A stretch of 64,000 bases of DNA, from NCBI GenBank assembly GCA_946699565.1, contig CAMPDW010000001.1, forward strand, positions 62,001 through 126,000. Direction: 5' to 3'. The position numbers were made by a program, and so were the translations under genes. This document shows positions 1 to 10,336 of the stretch, piece after piece (position 1 is the first letter of the stretch; each line of letters starts with the position of its first letter). The notes below the pieces were generated by a model, which saw nothing but the letters and a program-made list of their open reading frames with translations, had not been told where the DNA came from and made no database searches. Source of the stretch: an uncultured Commensalibacter sp. (GTDB taxonomy: Bacteria > Pseudomonadota > Alphaproteobacteria > Acetobacterales > Acetobacteraceae).

Positions 1-632
1 TAACGAATAAGGATGCAGATCTGTGGGTTGATCATCATATCCTTCAAGATAAAAAAGGATCCATTGCTGATTTAGATCAAGCAAAATTTCTGCCAGGAGG
101 ACATAATGCACAAAATGCGGCGGCTGCAACAGCAATGGCCCTTGCTTTGGGCATTTCACGACAACAAATAGCAGAAAGTCTTTATTCCTTTACAGGTCTT
201 TCCCATCGACAAAGACCTGTTGCAACACTTGATTCGATTACTTTTGTTAATGATAGTAAAGCCACGAATGCCGATGCAGCATCCAAAGCTCTAACTTGTT
301 ACAAAGAACTTGTATGGATTGCTGGAGGATTAGCCAAAACAAATGGAATAGAAGATCTTGCTCCTTATTTTCCAAAAATAAAATTGGCTCTTCTAATTGG
401 TAAAGATGCAGATTTATTAGCTGAAACATTAAAAAAATATCATGTTCATTACAGGATTGTTAAAACTCTCGAACAGGCTATTCCCGAAGCTTTTATTTTT
501 GCCAAGCAACATCAAATTCATACCGTATTGTTATCACCTGCTTGTGCAAGTTTTGACCAATTCAATAGTTTTGAAGAAAGAGGTGATGTTTTTATCCAGC
601 TTGTTAAACAATTAGAATCATCATCCCTTTAA
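1..632 (+). CDS. murD: UDP-N-acetylmuramoylalanine--D-glutamate ligase, C-terminal part
   Basis: MurD adds D-glutamate to UDP-MurNAc-L-Ala in the cytoplasm, the second amino acid of the peptidoglycan stem. The start lies left of the window. The open frame runs from base 3 and gives about 209 residues covering the end of the central domain and the C-terminal ligase domain. Visible Mur-ligase signatures are LPGGHNAQNAAAA, the HRQRPVATLDSITFVNDSKATN segment (substrate-binding DSKATN) and, near the end, LLSPACASFDQF, which is typical of MurD C-termini. The stop lies 24 bases before ftsW, as expected for a dcw operon. The Met at base 135 is internal and not a start. Identity is very secure; only the N-terminus is missing. 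Confidence 0.96.
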   Translation, partial: TNKDADLWVDHHILQDKKGSIADLDQAKFLPGGHNAQNAAAATAMALALGISRQQIAESLYSFTGLSHRQRPVATLDSITFVNDSKATNADAASKALTCYKELVWIAGGLAKTNGIEDLAPYFPKIKLALLIGKDADLLAETLKKYHVHYRIVKTLEQAIPEAFIFAKQHQIHTVLLSPACASFDQFNSFEERGDVFIQLVKQLESSSL

Positions 633-656
633 ACATCCCAATATCAGGAATTCATC

Positions 657-1823
657 ATGTCCAACATTTCCCGTCTTGATAATTCATTATTAGCACGTTG
701 GTGGCGAAATATTGACCACTGGATGTTAGGCAGTGTCGGGTTATTAATTGGTTTCGGTTATATACTAATGCTAGCCGCCAGTCCAGCGGTTGCACAAAGG
801 ATAGGCGCATCCAGAGATATGTTTATTTTTAAACAAATTATGTTCCTAAGCATTGCCGCTTTAATCATTATGATTACATCCATGTTGTCTGTAGAAGGCA
901 TTAAAAGGCTTGGGATTATTGGCAGCTTTATCGCCATCCTTGCAACCGCCTATACACTTGTTCACGGCATGGAAATCAAAGGTGCCAGACGATGGATTGC
1001 GTTACCGTTAATGTCAGTCCAACCTTCAGAATTCCTTAAACCTTGTTTCGCGGTTTTAACAGCCTGGTTTCTAACCCAATGGAATAACCGGTTTTATATT
1101 CCCAACCTTCTTATTACCTTTATTTTTTATGGTGTTATCCTATTCCTTTTAAAATCCCAACCTGATATTGGAATGCTTGCCGTTATTACAGTAGTTTTAT
1201 TAATCCAATTTTTTATCAATGGTCTTAATTTATTTTCGGTATTTTCCGCTTGTGGTGCCATGATCGCCGCCTTTATCGGTGCCTATACAGTTTTTCCCCA
1301 TGTGCGATCTCGTGTTGAACGATTTTTACATCCTAATGTTGGGGACCATTATCAAATTGATACAGCCCTGCGTGCTTTCGGCAATGGAGGAATGATGGGG
1401 CGTGGACCTGGAGAAGGACGTGTTAAAGATCTTTTACCTGATGCACATGCTGACTTTGTTTTTGCCGTTGCCGGTGAAGAATATGGTATGATTGTTTGTA
1501 TGATTATTATTTTAATATTTTGTTTTATTGTCGTACGTTCTTTGTTAAAAATGATTAAAGAAGAAGACCCATTTATTATTTTAGCAACAGCAGGTCTTAT
1601 CACTGGTTTTGGATTACAAGCATTTATCAATATGGCTTCTACACTTCATCTTATTCCAACAAAAGGCATGACTTTACCCTTTATTTCATACGGTGGTTCT
1701 TCTGCGATGTCTGTAGCATTGGCAATTGGTATGGTGCTTGCCCTAACTAGACATAGAATAGAAACACCTCAATTTTCTAAAAATAATTTTCAGCCTTTTA
1801 GCAAAAGAAATCTAATCCGATGA
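657..1823 (+). CDS. ftsW: Peptidoglycan glycosyltransferase FtsW (SEDS family)
   Basis: FtsW polymerises septal glycan strands from lipid II together with a class B penicillin-binding protein in the divisome. The 388-residue product is almost entirely hydrophobic, with about ten membrane segments. SEDS hallmarks include SVQPSEFLKP in the large loop region, the long periplasmic loop with DHYQIDTALRAFGNGG, and the C-terminal PFISYGGSSAMSVALAIGM motif. The start is an ATG preceded by a CAGGAA ribosome site. The last four bases overlap murG (ATGA), suggesting coupled translation. RodA is the only alternative; the dcw position between murD and murG decides for FtsW. Confidence 0.96.
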   Translation: MSNISRLDNSLLARWWRNIDHWMLGSVGLLIGFGYILMLAASPAVAQRIGASRDMFIFKQIMFLSIAALIIMITSMLSVEGIKRLGIIGSFIAILATAYTLVHGMEIKGARRWIALPLMSVQPSEFLKPCFAVLTAWFLTQWNNRFYIPNLLITFIFYGVILFLLKSQPDIGMLAVITVVLLIQFFINGLNLFSVFSACGAMIAAFIGAYTVFPHVRSRVERFLHPNVGDHYQIDTALRAFGNGGMMGRGPGEGRVKDLLPDAHADFVFAVAGEEYGMIVCMIIILIFCFIVVRSLLKMIKEEDPFIILATAGLITGFGLQAFINMASTLHLIPTKGMTLPFISYGGSSAMSVALAIGMVLALTRHRIETPQFSKNNFQPFSKRNLIR

Positions 1824-2926
1824 ATAAACCACAAATAGCTATTGTTGCAGGTGGTACAGGCGGTCATTTCTTTCCCGCTAAAGCCCTTACCATGCAATTA
1901 AGAAAACGGAATTATCCTATTCTTTTCATAACAGATAAACGAATTGACGATCAAGAATTGGCTTCATGGCATGGTGTTCAACAATTTGTTATTAATAGTG
2001 CAGGTATAAATAAGAAATCTTTTATACAAAAAATCAGCAATTCCTTTGTCTTATTAAAAGGAATTATTGAAGCAAGAAAAATTTTAAAACAAAATCCTGT
2101 TTCAGCAATTATTGGCTTTGGTGGCTATCCTTCCATTCCTCCGCTTTTCGCCTCACGTTTACTTCCTAAAAAACGAAGACCCGCTATTATCCTTCACGAA
2201 GGAAATGCAATTATTGGAAAAGCTAATGCTATTCTGACACCCTTGGCAACCAAAATCGCAACTTCTTTTCCTGTCACCGAAGGTTTATCCGCTTCTGATA
2301 AAATAATAATTACAGGTCTTCCTGTTCGATCTGATATTACCGCCATATATCCAACCTCTTATAAGGTTCAAAAAGACACAATTCATTTATTAATCTGGGG
2401 AGGATCTTTAGGAGCAAAAATTTTTGGAAAAATTGTCCCTTATGCACTTGGAAACCTTCCTCTTTCTTTACGTACAAAACTGCGTATTACACAACAGGTT
2501 TGTAAAGAAGATATTAAAACCATTTCAGAATTTTATAAAAAAGCTAAAATTCAGGCTGAATTATCCCCTTTTCTTACTAATATTGCCAATCTGTTAAAAC
2601 AAGTACATCTAGTCATTGGACGATCTGGTGGTTCCTCTATTGCTGAACTTGCCTTGACTAATCGTCCCGCAATTTTGGTTCCCTATCCATATGCAGCCAA
2701 TAAAGAACAATATTATAATGCACGTATTTTGGAAAAAGAAGGTGCCGCCTGGATCATTAATCAACCCAACTTTACTGTTTTATCCCTAACACAACTAATT
2801 AATGATTTATTAACGCATCCAGAAAAATTACAAAATGCAGCTTTATCGCATAAAACGGCTTATCCCTATGCAGCTAATAATTTAGCCAATTTAGTGGAAC
2901 AAACTATTTCACAATCATCATCTTAA
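1820..2926 (+). CDS. murG: Lipid II synthase, N-acetylglucosaminyltransferase MurG
   Basis: MurG transfers GlcNAc from UDP-GlcNAc to lipid I on the inner face of the membrane, giving lipid II. The protein is 368 residues, normal for the family. The N-terminal GT-B loop VAGGTGGHFFPAKAL is the family signature (residues about 9-23). IIGFGGYPSIPPL marks the acceptor-side domain. The C-terminal donor-site motif GRSGGSSIAELAL lies near residue 270, followed by the QYYNARILE segment. It overlaps ftsW by four bases and is followed by murC after 24 bases. Confidence 0.96.
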   Translation: MNKPQIAIVAGGTGGHFFPAKALTMQLRKRNYPILFITDKRIDDQELASWHGVQQFVINSAGINKKSFIQKISNSFVLLKGIIEARKILKQNPVSAIIGFGGYPSIPPLFASRLLPKKRRPAIILHEGNAIIGKANAILTPLATKIATSFPVTEGLSASDKIIITGLPVRSDITAIYPTSYKVQKDTIHLLIWGGSLGAKIFGKIVPYALGNLPLSLRTKLRITQQVCKEDIKTISEFYKKAKIQAELSPFLTNIANLLKQVHLVIGRSGGSSIAELALTNRPAILVPYPYAANKEQYYNARILEKEGAAWIINQPNFTVLSLTQLINDLLTHPEKLQNAALSHKTAYPYAANNLANLVEQTISQSSS

Positions 2927-2950
2927 TTTATTTCAACAAAGAGCATTCTT

Positions 2951-4363
2951 ATGAGATCCCTTCCTCTTTCAATTGGTATCATTCATTTCGTTGGTATTGG
3001 TGGTATTGGTATGTCCGGTATTGCCGAAACCTTGCATTATCTTGGCTATCATATCCAAGGTTCTGATATTACAGAAAATGCCAATGTAGAAAGACTACGC
3101 AAATTAGGTATCCCGATCAAAATAGGTCATAAGACGGAAAATCTTGGGAAAGCTCAAGTTGTCGTTGTTTCTTCAGCAATTAAAAAAGACAATCCTGAAG
3201 TTGTGGAAGCTAGGGCCCATTTCATTCCTGTCGTACAAAGAGCGGAAATGCTTGCAGAATTAATGCGGTTACGCTGGTCAATTGCAGTAGGTGGAACGCA
3301 TGGAAAAACCACAACAACAAGTCTGATTGCGACTCTACTTGAATATGCAAAACTTGATCCTACCGTCATTAATGGAGGAATTATTGAAGCTTATGGTACC
3401 AATACAAGGATGGGGTCTGGTGATTGGATGGTCGTCGAGGCAGATGAAAGTGATGGTTCCTTTTTACGCCTTCCTGTAGTCATCGCAGTGGTTACCAACA
3501 TGGATCCTGAACATATGGATCATTGGGGAACTGTTGAAGCCATGGAAGATGCTTACCAACAATTTGTTTCCCACATCCCCTTTTATGGTTTTGCTGTCTT
3601 ATGTATTGATCATCCCAGCATTCAAAAAATGCTGCCTCGTCTTTCAGACCGCCGTCTTGTTACCTATGGATTTTCTCCTCAAGCAGATATTCGAGCAGAA
3701 AAAATCATCATGGATAAATTAGGAACGACATTCAACGTTGTTTTTACAGATCGACAAAAACAAATTAACAGACATTTAGGACCTTTCCGCATTCCAATGC
3801 TTGGACAACATAATGTCCAAAATGCTCTTGCCGCTATTGCCGTAGCTTTAGAAATGAACATTAGTGAAGACAATATCCGATCTGCTTTTGCTGGTTTTAA
3901 AGGTGTTCAACGACGTTTTACCCGGGTGGCAGAGATTAATAAAATCACTATCATTGATGATTATGGCCATCATCCTGTTGAAATTGCTGCCGTTTTAAAA
4001 GCCGCCCGACAAGCAACCTCTCACAATGTCATTGCTGTCATTCAACCTCATCGTTATACAAGATTACAAAATTTATTTCCTGAATTCTGTTCCTGTATGA
4101 ATGATGCCAGTACAGTCATTGTCGCTGATGTTTATCCAGCAGGAGAAACCTCTATTCCAGGGGTTAATAAAGAAGCGTTTGTTGAGGGATTACGTGCTCA
4201 TGGACACCAATCTGTTGTTGCTTTGCCCCATCAGGACCAATTGGCGGAAATGATCAATGCGATTGCTAAACCCGGTGATTTTATTATTTGTCTAGGTGCT
4301 GGTTCTATCTCTAGCTGGGCTCATGCTTTACCTGAACAATTAAGAGCCTTACAAAAAAAATAA
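2951..4363 (+). CDS. murC: UDP-N-acetylmuramate--L-alanine ligase
   Basis: MurC joins L-alanine to UDP-MurNAc using ATP, the first step of stem-peptide synthesis. The 470-residue chain has the three Mur-ligase domains: an N-terminal nucleotide-sugar fold with [12 protein letters not shown] (residues about 15-27), the ATP loop [11 protein letters not shown] near residue 115, the [10 protein letters not shown] segment, and a C-terminal domain with [11 protein letters not shown]. Length and motif order are normal. It starts 24 bases after murG and ends 19 bases before murB. Assignment as MurC rather than Mpl rests on this dcw order and the HHP motif. Confidence 0.96.
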   Translation: MRSLPLSIGIIHFVGIGGIGMSGIAETLHYLGYHIQGSDITENANVERLRKLGIPIKIGHKTENLGKAQVVVVSSAIKKDNPEVVEARAHFIPVVQRAEMLAELMRLRWSIAVGGTHGKTTTTSLIATLLEYAKLDPTVINGGIIEAYGTNTRMGSGDWMVVEADESDGSFLRLPVVIAVVTNMDPEHMDHWGTVEAMEDAYQQFVSHIPFYGFAVLCIDHPSIQKMLPRLSDRRLVTYGFSPQADIRAEKIIMDKLGTTFNVVFTDRQKQINRHLGPFRIPMLGQHNVQNALAAIAVALEMNISEDNIRSAFAGFKGVQRRFTRVAEINKITIIDDYGHHPVEIAAVLKAARQATSHNVIAVIQPHRYTRLQNLFPEFCSCMNDASTVIVADVYPAGETSIPGVNKEAFVEGLRAHGHQSVVALPHQDQLAEMINAIAKPGDFIICLGAGSISSWAHALPEQLRALQKK

Positions 4364-4382
4364 AACAATAAAGGACGGGACA

Positions 4383-5330
4383 ATGACAACGGAGTTTTTT
4401 ACCAAAGAAACTATCAATGATTTATTACCTAAATTAAAGGGTCGTATAACCTATGATGTTCCGTTGAAAAACAGAAGCTGGTTTAAGGTGGGAGGAAATG
4501 CAGAAATCCTCATCCATCCAGCCAATACTGAAGATTTATCCTATATTCTTAAAGAAATTCCTCCAGAATGGCCCTATCTAACTATTGGTGCAACTTCTAA
4601 TCTCCTTATCCGTGATGGCGGAATTCAAGGAATTACTTTTCAATTACGCAAAGGATTCCATGAAATTATTCCTGATCAATATGGCTTAATTGCGGGTGCC
4701 GCATGCTTGGACATGACAATTGCAGATTCCGCCGCCCAACTCGGATTAAGTGGTATGGAATTTCTAAGTGGAATACCTGGAACAATTGGTGGTGCAGTCA
4801 AAATGAATGCTGGCGCACATGGATCTGATCTTTCTGCTATTCTTGACTGGGCTGAAATTGTTACAAGAGATGGTGAAGTCCATCATTTCTCATCTGTAGA
4901 TTTGCAATTAAGCTATCGCCATTCTGTTTTACCTACCGATGCTATTGTTACCCGTGTAAGATTACAAGGCAAACCCGGAAACAAAAATACTATTTACCAA
5001 ACAATGACTGAAATAAAAAACCAACGCGAAAATTCCCAACCTATACATTCCAGAACAGGCGGTTCAACCTTTCGTAATCCATCTCCTACAATTTCCTCCT
5101 ATAAAGCGTGGGAACTAATTGATATGGTTAAAGGAAGAGGGCTTGCTTTTGGTGGAGCAAAAGTAAGCGAAAAACATTGTAATTTCTTAATCAATACCGG
5201 AGAAGCCACTGCTTCTGATCTTGAAAATTTAGGTGAAGAGTTAAGGAAGCGCATTTTAAATGATTTTGGCATTCAACTTCAATGGGAAATTAAACGTATA
5301 GGTATTCCTTATACTCAAAAGGAACAATAA
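4383..5330 (+). CDS. murB: UDP-N-acetylenolpyruvoylglucosamine reductase
   Basis: MurB is the FAD enzyme that uses NADPH to reduce UDP-GlcNAc-enolpyruvate to UDP-MurNAc. The 315-residue protein carries the FAD-binding segment GATSNLLIRDGG (residues about 77-88) and the MEFLSGIPGTIGGAVKMNAGAHG region. It also has the HSRTGGSTFRNP motif, whose Ser is the usual proton donor, and the AWELIDMVKGRG...AKVSEKHCNFLIN substrate loop. The overall pattern is that of type II (short) MurB. It is embedded in the dcw operon with one base between its stop and the ddl start. Confidence 0.96.
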   Translation: MTTEFFTKETINDLLPKLKGRITYDVPLKNRSWFKVGGNAEILIHPANTEDLSYILKEIPPEWPYLTIGATSNLLIRDGGIQGITFQLRKGFHEIIPDQYGLIAGAACLDMTIADSAAQLGLSGMEFLSGIPGTIGGAVKMNAGAHGSDLSAILDWAEIVTRDGEVHHFSSVDLQLSYRHSVLPTDAIVTRVRLQGKPGNKNTIYQTMTEIKNQRENSQPIHSRTGGSTFRNPSPTISSYKAWELIDMVKGRGLAFGGAKVSEKHCNFLINTGEATASDLENLGEELRKRILNDFGIQLQWEIKRIGIPYTQKEQ

Positions 5331-5331
5331 A

Positions 5332-6285
5332 ATGACAATAAAGCATGTAACCGTTATTCGCGGTGGATTATCCTCTGAACGGGAAGTCAGCCTAGCCAGT
5401 GGTAAAAATGTAATAGAAGCTTTAAAAACTACTGGATATAAAGTAACCGATCTTGTCGCGAACGATAACCTTGTTGAGATTATTAATTTCCTGACTAAAA
5501 ATCACCCTGATGTTGTCTTTAATGCGTTACATGGTAATTTTGGAGAGGATGGTGCTATTCAGGGTGTTTTAGAATGGTTAAATATTCCTTATACCCATGG
5601 TAATATTTGTTCTTCAGCAATTGCAATGAACAAGAAAATTACCCGTATCCTGCTTCATGAAGCAGGATTACCAATTGCCAAAGGAAAAACCATTCCTGTT
5701 ACGAATTTAGCCATACAAGATCCTTTTCCTATTCCGTATGTCGTAAAACCTATTCAAGAAGGATCCTCAGTAGGTGTCTATATCATTCAATCCGATGATC
5801 CCAAAATCCGAAAACAGGAACGGGCAAAAATTCTAAAAGAATGGAAATATGGTCGGGAAGCTTTAATAGAACAATTTATTCCTGGAAAAGAATTGACTGT
5901 CTGTGTTCTAAATGACAAAGCTCTAACTGTAACAAATATTTCATCTGACACGCATGTATTCTATGACTATAAAGCAAAATATCAAATCGGGCAATCAACA
6001 CATACAGTTCCAGCAAATATTCATCCCAAAGCTTTTGAAATAGCATTAGATTATGCACAAAAAGCTCACAAAATTCTTGGATGTGATTCTGTTTCTCGTA
6101 CAGATTTTCGTTATGACAATCGTAATGAAACCCAAGATCAGCCTGGTGATTTATATATTTTAGAAGTCAATACCCAACCTGGAATGACTAAAACTTCTCT
6201 TTTACCAGAACAAGCGGCATTTTGTGGGATAAGCTATCCTGAGCTTTGCTCGTCCTTAGTGGAAAAAGCAAAATGTCGTATATAA
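5332..6285 (+). CDS. ddl: D-alanine--D-alanine ligase
   Basis: Ddl is the ATP-grasp enzyme that makes the D-Ala-D-Ala dipeptide used by MurF. It is 317 residues. The N-terminal segment has the family pattern RGGLSSEREVSLASG. NALHGNFGEDGAIQG is the classical substrate loop. PYVVKPIQEGSSVGV holds the ATP-binding lysine, and the end has the metal-binding EVNTQPGMTKTSLLPEQA. The chain belongs to the DdlB type found in dcw clusters. Its last 13 bases overlap the preferred ftsQ start. Confidence 0.96.
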   Translation: MTIKHVTVIRGGLSSEREVSLASGKNVIEALKTTGYKVTDLVANDNLVEIINFLTKNHPDVVFNALHGNFGEDGAIQGVLEWLNIPYTHGNICSSAIAMNKKITRILLHEAGLPIAKGKTIPVTNLAIQDPFPIPYVVKPIQEGSSVGVYIIQSDDPKIRKQERAKILKEWKYGREALIEQFIPGKELTVCVLNDKALTVTNISSDTHVFYDYKAKYQIGQSTHTVPANIHPKAFEIALDYAQKAHKILGCDSVSRTDFRYDNRNETQDQPGDLYILEVNTQPGMTKTSLLPEQAAFCGISYPELCSSLVEKAKCRI

Positions 6286-7166
6286 AAAGACAACCCAACC
6301 GTCAAGATGATCGACCTTCAAAACAAGTAATTGCCTACCGTCGTTTTAGACGAATATTTCGTCCTTTTTTATTTCTTCTCATTATCCTAGGATTAATTGT
6401 TGGTAGTAACTGGGCTATTTACAAATTTGCCTCTGAACAACAATTTTCTTTATTTAGAACAAAAACAGCCAAACTTGTTCCAATGAAATTGGCTCACATA
6501 AATATTGACGGATGTAAATTAACCTCTAAAAACGAAATTAAACAAGCACTTGGTATCCGTGTCGGGGATCCCATTCTTAATTTCTCTGTTTATGATGCCC
6601 AAAAACGTTTAAATAGTCTGACCTTTGTTGATCATACTGTTATTAAACGTCAATTACCCGATACACTTATCGTACATATTATTGAACGAAGTCCTTTTGC
6701 AGTCTGGCAAAATCAAGGCAAATTCAAGCTCATTGATAAAAAAGGCGATATTGTCAATGACGAAGGAATGAATGGTAAAGATGGACAAGCTTTTTTAAAA
6801 TTACCTTTAGTTGTGGGTATTGGCGCCAACACGACAGCGTCTGATCTCATTGATATCTTATCCGCCTATCCTGACATTAAAAATAAAATAGTCGCTGCAG
6901 TCCGAATCGGAAATAGACGTTGGAATTTAAACCTTAAAAATGGTACAGTGATTATGTTGCCAGAAAATCAAGAAATTCCAGCTATTCAACGGTTAATGCA
7001 ATATGAAAAACAATTTCAATTGTTAGATCGCCCCTTAAAACATATTGATTTAAGACTTCCTGATAGATTAATCATATTAACAGACAAAAAAATTACGCCT
7101 TCAGAGCATGATACCAATCAAGATAACCTAGATTCTCATAACAATGATGACATAAAGTTTCCATGA
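6273..7166 (+). CDS. ftsQ: Cell division protein FtsQ
   Basis: FtsQ is the bitopic divisome scaffold that recruits FtsL/FtsB and regulates septal synthesis. I place the start at the ATG at 6273 (MSYIKRQ, 297 residues) rather than the in-frame TTG at 6246. The ATG is preceded by GGAAA and gives the expected short basic cytoplasmic tail. One membrane helix (FLFLLIILGLIVGSNWAIY) lies near residues 37-55. A POTRA domain begins around LAHINIDGCKLTSKNEI, followed by the FtsQ beta domain with IIERSPFAVWQ. The tail is rich in Asp and Asn. It overlaps ddl by 13 bases. Confidence 0.93.
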   Translation: MSYIKRQPNRQDDRPSKQVIAYRRFRRIFRPFLFLLIILGLIVGSNWAIYKFASEQQFSLFRTKTAKLVPMKLAHINIDGCKLTSKNEIKQALGIRVGDPILNFSVYDAQKRLNSLTFVDHTVIKRQLPDTLIVHIIERSPFAVWQNQGKFKLIDKKGDIVNDEGMNGKDGQAFLKLPLVVGIGANTTASDLIDILSAYPDIKNKIVAAVRIGNRRWNLNLKNGTVIMLPENQEIPAIQRLMQYEKQFQLLDRPLKHIDLRLPDRLIILTDKKITPSEHDTNQDNLDSHNNDDIKFP

Positions 7167-7212
7167 TAAGATATCTTCAACGAAGAAACCTTTTTAAGAA
7201 ATAATTAAGTGC

Positions 7213-8583
7213 ATGAATCAAATGACTTATAAAAAAAATAGCTATAATTCTTCTAATCATGCAAAACAAACGGTAACTATTACCCAATCTCGGCAATTAG
7301 TAAAAAGTAATATTTTTCCACCCGATGACTTGCCTGAAAGAAAACAATTTTTACCAGGTATTTTTGGTGTACTTGATATTGGAAGTACCAAAATTACATG
7401 TTTAATCGGACAAGGTAAGCCAAACGGTAAACTAAAAGTTCTTGGTTACGGTTGGAGACGTTCCCACGGCGTTAAACAAGGAGGAATTGTCAACCTTAAA
7501 ACAGCAGAACGTGCTATTCGTGCTGCTGTTGGTCAAGCTGAGGAAGCAGCTGAACGTCGACTTAATAAAATTTATGTAAATCTTTCTGGTGGAAAACCTG
7601 ACAGTCAACTTTATAATATTGATTGGCCCATTGGAGGAAGAGAAATTACAAATCATGATATTTATAGATTAGTCAATGAAGGAATTTTAAGGGCACAAAT
7701 TGAAGGACGTGAAATTATCCATGCTCTGCCTTTAAGTTTCAGTGTTGATGAAACATCAGGGGTTGAAGATCCAAGAGGCCATCAATGCGAAATGCTTAGT
7801 ACAAAACTACATATTATTAGTACTTCTGCTTCATCCCTCAAAAATCTTGCTACCGTATTAATGCGTGCTGAACTTGAAATTGAAAGCATCATTTCAACCC
7901 CACTAGCGGCGGGATTAGCTGTTATGGCCTCTGATGAACGTGATTTAGGAGCAACCATTATCGATATGGGTGGTGAAACAACCTCCATTGGAATCTTTGG
8001 AGAAAACCAATTACTTTATACGGCACAAATTCCTATTGGAGGATCCCACATTACTCGTGACATTGCTGGTATTCTTTCAACTTCAATTGATACAGCTGAA
8101 TGGTTAAAAACCAAATATGGAAGTGCTGAATATTCTTATAATGATGAATACCAGCAATTGCCTATTCAAATGATCGGCGATGATGATTATGAAATCATGA
8201 CAAAAGTACCGCTTTCACGTGTTATTTCAATCATTCGCCCCCGAATTGAAGAAACATTGGAACTTATTCGTGATCGTCTTGATAATGCTAATATCGGTAA
8301 TGCCGCCAATGGCAGAGTGGTTTTAACAGGAGGTAGTTCGCTTTTAGAAGGACTCGGACCTTTAGCGGCAAGAATTTTAAGCCGCCAAATCAGACTGGGA
8401 AAACCAAATAATATTATTGGATTACCTAACGATAGCACAACCTCCGCGGCGTTTTCAACAGCCGCTGGATTACTCTGTTGGGCGACTGGAGAAGGTAGAA
8501 CACTTGCAGATCTTGACTTTTCAAATAAAAAAAACAATAGATTCCTAAAAAAAATAATTGAGTTTATTAGACTACACATATAA
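7213..8583 (+). CDS. ftsA: Cell division protein FtsA (actin-like)
   Basis: FtsA tethers FtsZ filaments to the inner membrane and recruits late divisome proteins. The 456-residue protein has an actin-fold phosphate-1 loop [14 protein letters not shown] (residues about 54-67), the second phosphate loop [16 protein letters not shown], and [13 protein letters not shown] near the end. The last 15 residues ([14 protein letters not shown]) form the expected amphipathic membrane-targeting helix. The first 50 residues before the actin core are longer than in E. coli FtsA, and such extensions are common in alphaproteobacteria. It lies 46 bases after ftsQ. Confidence 0.95.
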   Translation: MNQMTYKKNSYNSSNHAKQTVTITQSRQLVKSNIFPPDDLPERKQFLPGIFGVLDIGSTKITCLIGQGKPNGKLKVLGYGWRRSHGVKQGGIVNLKTAERAIRAAVGQAEEAAERRLNKIYVNLSGGKPDSQLYNIDWPIGGREITNHDIYRLVNEGILRAQIEGREIIHALPLSFSVDETSGVEDPRGHQCEMLSTKLHIISTSASSLKNLATVLMRAELEIESIISTPLAAGLAVMASDERDLGATIIDMGGETTSIGIFGENQLLYTAQIPIGGSHITRDIAGILSTSIDTAEWLKTKYGSAEYSYNDEYQQLPIQMIGDDDYEIMTKVPLSRVISIIRPRIEETLELIRDRLDNANIGNAANGRVVLTGGSSLLEGLGPLAARILSRQIRLGKPNNIIGLPNDSTTSAAFSTAAGLLCWATGEGRTLADLDFSNKKNNRFLKKIIEFIRLHI

Positions 8584-8595
8584 ATATTTTCTTTG

Positions 8596-8601
8596 TATAA
8601 T
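8596..8601 (+). promoter_or_regulatory. Candidate -10 of an ftsZ-proximal promoter
   Basis: A TATAAT hexamer sits in the short ftsA-ftsZ spacer, with TACACA (4 of 6 matches to TTGACA) 17 bases upstream at 8573-8578. It would give ftsZ its own transcript about 50 bases ahead of the ATG. Extra promoters before ftsZ are common. This is a sequence match only. Confidence 0.35.
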
Positions 8602-8659
8602 AGTAACTTCCTATTGTAACCTTACAAATAAACCCCAAATTTATCGGTTCGAGGATTTC

Positions 8660-10177
8660 ATGACTCTCAATTTAACCATTCCACAGCCCACTTATGAAGA
8701 TTTCACCCCTCGTATTACAGTTATTGGTGTAGGCGGAGGCGGAACCAACGCAGTTGATAATATGATTCTGTTACACCTTAAGGGCGTAGAATTTGTTGTA
8801 GCTAATACTGATGCTCAACAGTTAATGAATAGTCATGCCGATAACCGCATTCAATTAGGTCCTCATCTTACCCAAGGTCTGGGTGCTGGGGCTAAACCAG
8901 ATATTGGTCGTGCTGCAGCAGAAGAAGCCGCTGAGGAAATTGCACGTCACCTCGATAATATTCATATGGTCTTTATCACTGCAGGTATGGGCGGTGGCAC
9001 AGGAACAGGGGCTGCTCCTGTTATCGCTAGAATGGCTCGTGAACGTGGAATTTTAACGGTTGGCGTTGTGACTAAACCGTTTACCTTTGAAGGTATTCGT
9101 CGAGCACGTCTTGCAGAGACAGGTATTGCAGAACTTCAGCAGTTTGTTGATACCTTAATTGTTATTCCAAACCAAAATCTTTTCCGCACTGCAAACGAAA
9201 ATACAACTTGGAAAGATGCCTTCAAAATGGCAGATGAAGTTTTGTATATGGGAGTCAAGGGCGTTACTGATCTTATGATGTCTCCTGGTTTAGTTAATCT
9301 GGATTTTGCTGATATTCGAACTGTAATGGCTGAAATGGGTAAAGCCATGATGGGTACAGGAGAAGTGGAAGGAGAAAATAGAGCCATTCGTGCAGCAGAA
9401 GAAGCAATTTCTAATCCTTTATTAGAAGATACTTCAATGGCAGGGGCAAAAGGTCTTTTAATCAATATTACTGGTGGTGACGATTTAACCCTTTTTGAAG
9501 TTGATCAAGCAGCTAATCGTATTCGTGAAGAAGTCGCAGAAGATGCGAATATTATTTTTGGGTCTGCTATTGATCAAAATCTTACAGGGAAGATCCGTGT
9601 TTCCGTGGTTGCAACTGGAATAGACAGTCCAATTCAATATGAAAAACAAACTTCAGTAGATCAATCAGATCAGCAGAATTCTAATGCTGAAAATAATGAA
9701 TTAAATACAAATACAGCCAATAATAAATCTGAAATAAATACCATTTCGGAAGAAATCAAACAACCAGTAAGAACAGAACCTAATACTAATAATTCTACCT
9801 CGGCAGAGATAAATAATGATTTAAGACCAAAATTAAATGAATCTGAAGAAAAGAAACATTCTGATTCTAGATATGATCCTGTACCTCCTTCACCAGATTC
9901 TGTACCAGAACGTGTGTCAAAAACATCACCACGTTCAGGTTTATTTTCAGAATCAAGAACCCCTGACCAAGAATCCAATATTCAACCTCGTAGTCTTTTT
10001 GGAATTGTTACTGGAGCGTTAAGAGGGAAAAACCATCATAATAATAATGCTTCAAATAACCTAGAAAAAAATGAACCATCGGTCTCTAATGCTACAAACA
10101 TAAGCAAAAATACGCAGCATCCTGCTGAAGATGTTAGCCTCGATATTCCTGCTTTCCTACGTCGAAAATCAAAATAA
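8660..10177 (+). CDS. ftsZ: Cell division GTPase FtsZ
   Basis: FtsZ is the tubulin homologue that forms the Z-ring. The start is taken as the ATG at 8660 (MTLNLTIPQ, 505 residues) because GAGG lies seven bases upstream and the core begins at once. The longer frame opening at 8558 overlaps ftsA and adds 34 non-conserved residues. The GTPase core has [13 protein letters not shown], the tubulin signature [12 protein letters not shown] and the T7-loop segment [12 protein letters not shown] long, low-complexity linker rich in Asn, Ser and Glu (roughly residues 325-490) leads to a conserved tail, [11 protein letters not shown], that binds FtsA and other partners. It is the last gene of the dcw run, followed by a terminator. 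Confidence 0.97.
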   Translation: MTLNLTIPQPTYEDFTPRITVIGVGGGGTNAVDNMILLHLKGVEFVVANTDAQQLMNSHADNRIQLGPHLTQGLGAGAKPDIGRAAAEEAAEEIARHLDNIHMVFITAGMGGGTGTGAAPVIARMARERGILTVGVVTKPFTFEGIRRARLAETGIAELQQFVDTLIVIPNQNLFRTANENTTWKDAFKMADEVLYMGVKGVTDLMMSPGLVNLDFADIRTVMAEMGKAMMGTGEVEGENRAIRAAEEAISNPLLEDTSMAGAKGLLINITGGDDLTLFEVDQAANRIREEVAEDANIIFGSAIDQNLTGKIRVSVVATGIDSPIQYEKQTSVDQSDQQNSNAENNELNTNTANNKSEINTISEEIKQPVRTEPNTNNSTSAEINNDLRPKLNESEEKKHSDSRYDPVPPSPDSVPERVSKTSPRSGLFSESRTPDQESNIQPRSLFGIVTGALRGKNHHNNNASNNLEKNEPSVSNATNISKNTQHPAEDVSLDIPAFLRRKSK

Positions 10178-10189
10178 AATCGTTATTTA

Positions 10190-10220
10190 AAAGGTCTTGA
10201 TTTTTACAAGACCTTTTTTT
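10190..10220 (+). terminator. Rho-independent terminator after ftsZ
   Basis: AAAGGTCTTG and CAAGACCTTT form a perfect 10-bp stem, followed by a run of T. It sits 13 bases after the ftsZ stop and closes the dcw operon before lpxC. Confidence 0.9.
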
Positions 10221-10336
10221 TATAAAAAAACCGTAACACTATGCAATAAACTTTGACTAGTATTCTTATATTAAAAATTATAATAAATTTCCTGTGAGCT
10301 AATAAGTTATAGGTATAGTGTATTAAGGAGTAAACT

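Noticed and set aside
8187-8579. Minus-strand 130-residue frame
   Set aside because: It is antisense to ftsA; the plus strand shows clear actin-fold motifs.
8558-8659. Extended N-terminus of FtsZ
   Set aside because: The extra 34 residues overlap ftsA and match no FtsZ; GAGG directly before the ATG at 8660 fits better.
9670-9978. Minus-strand 102-residue frame
   Set aside because: Antisense to the FtsZ low-complexity linker; composition mirrors that linker.
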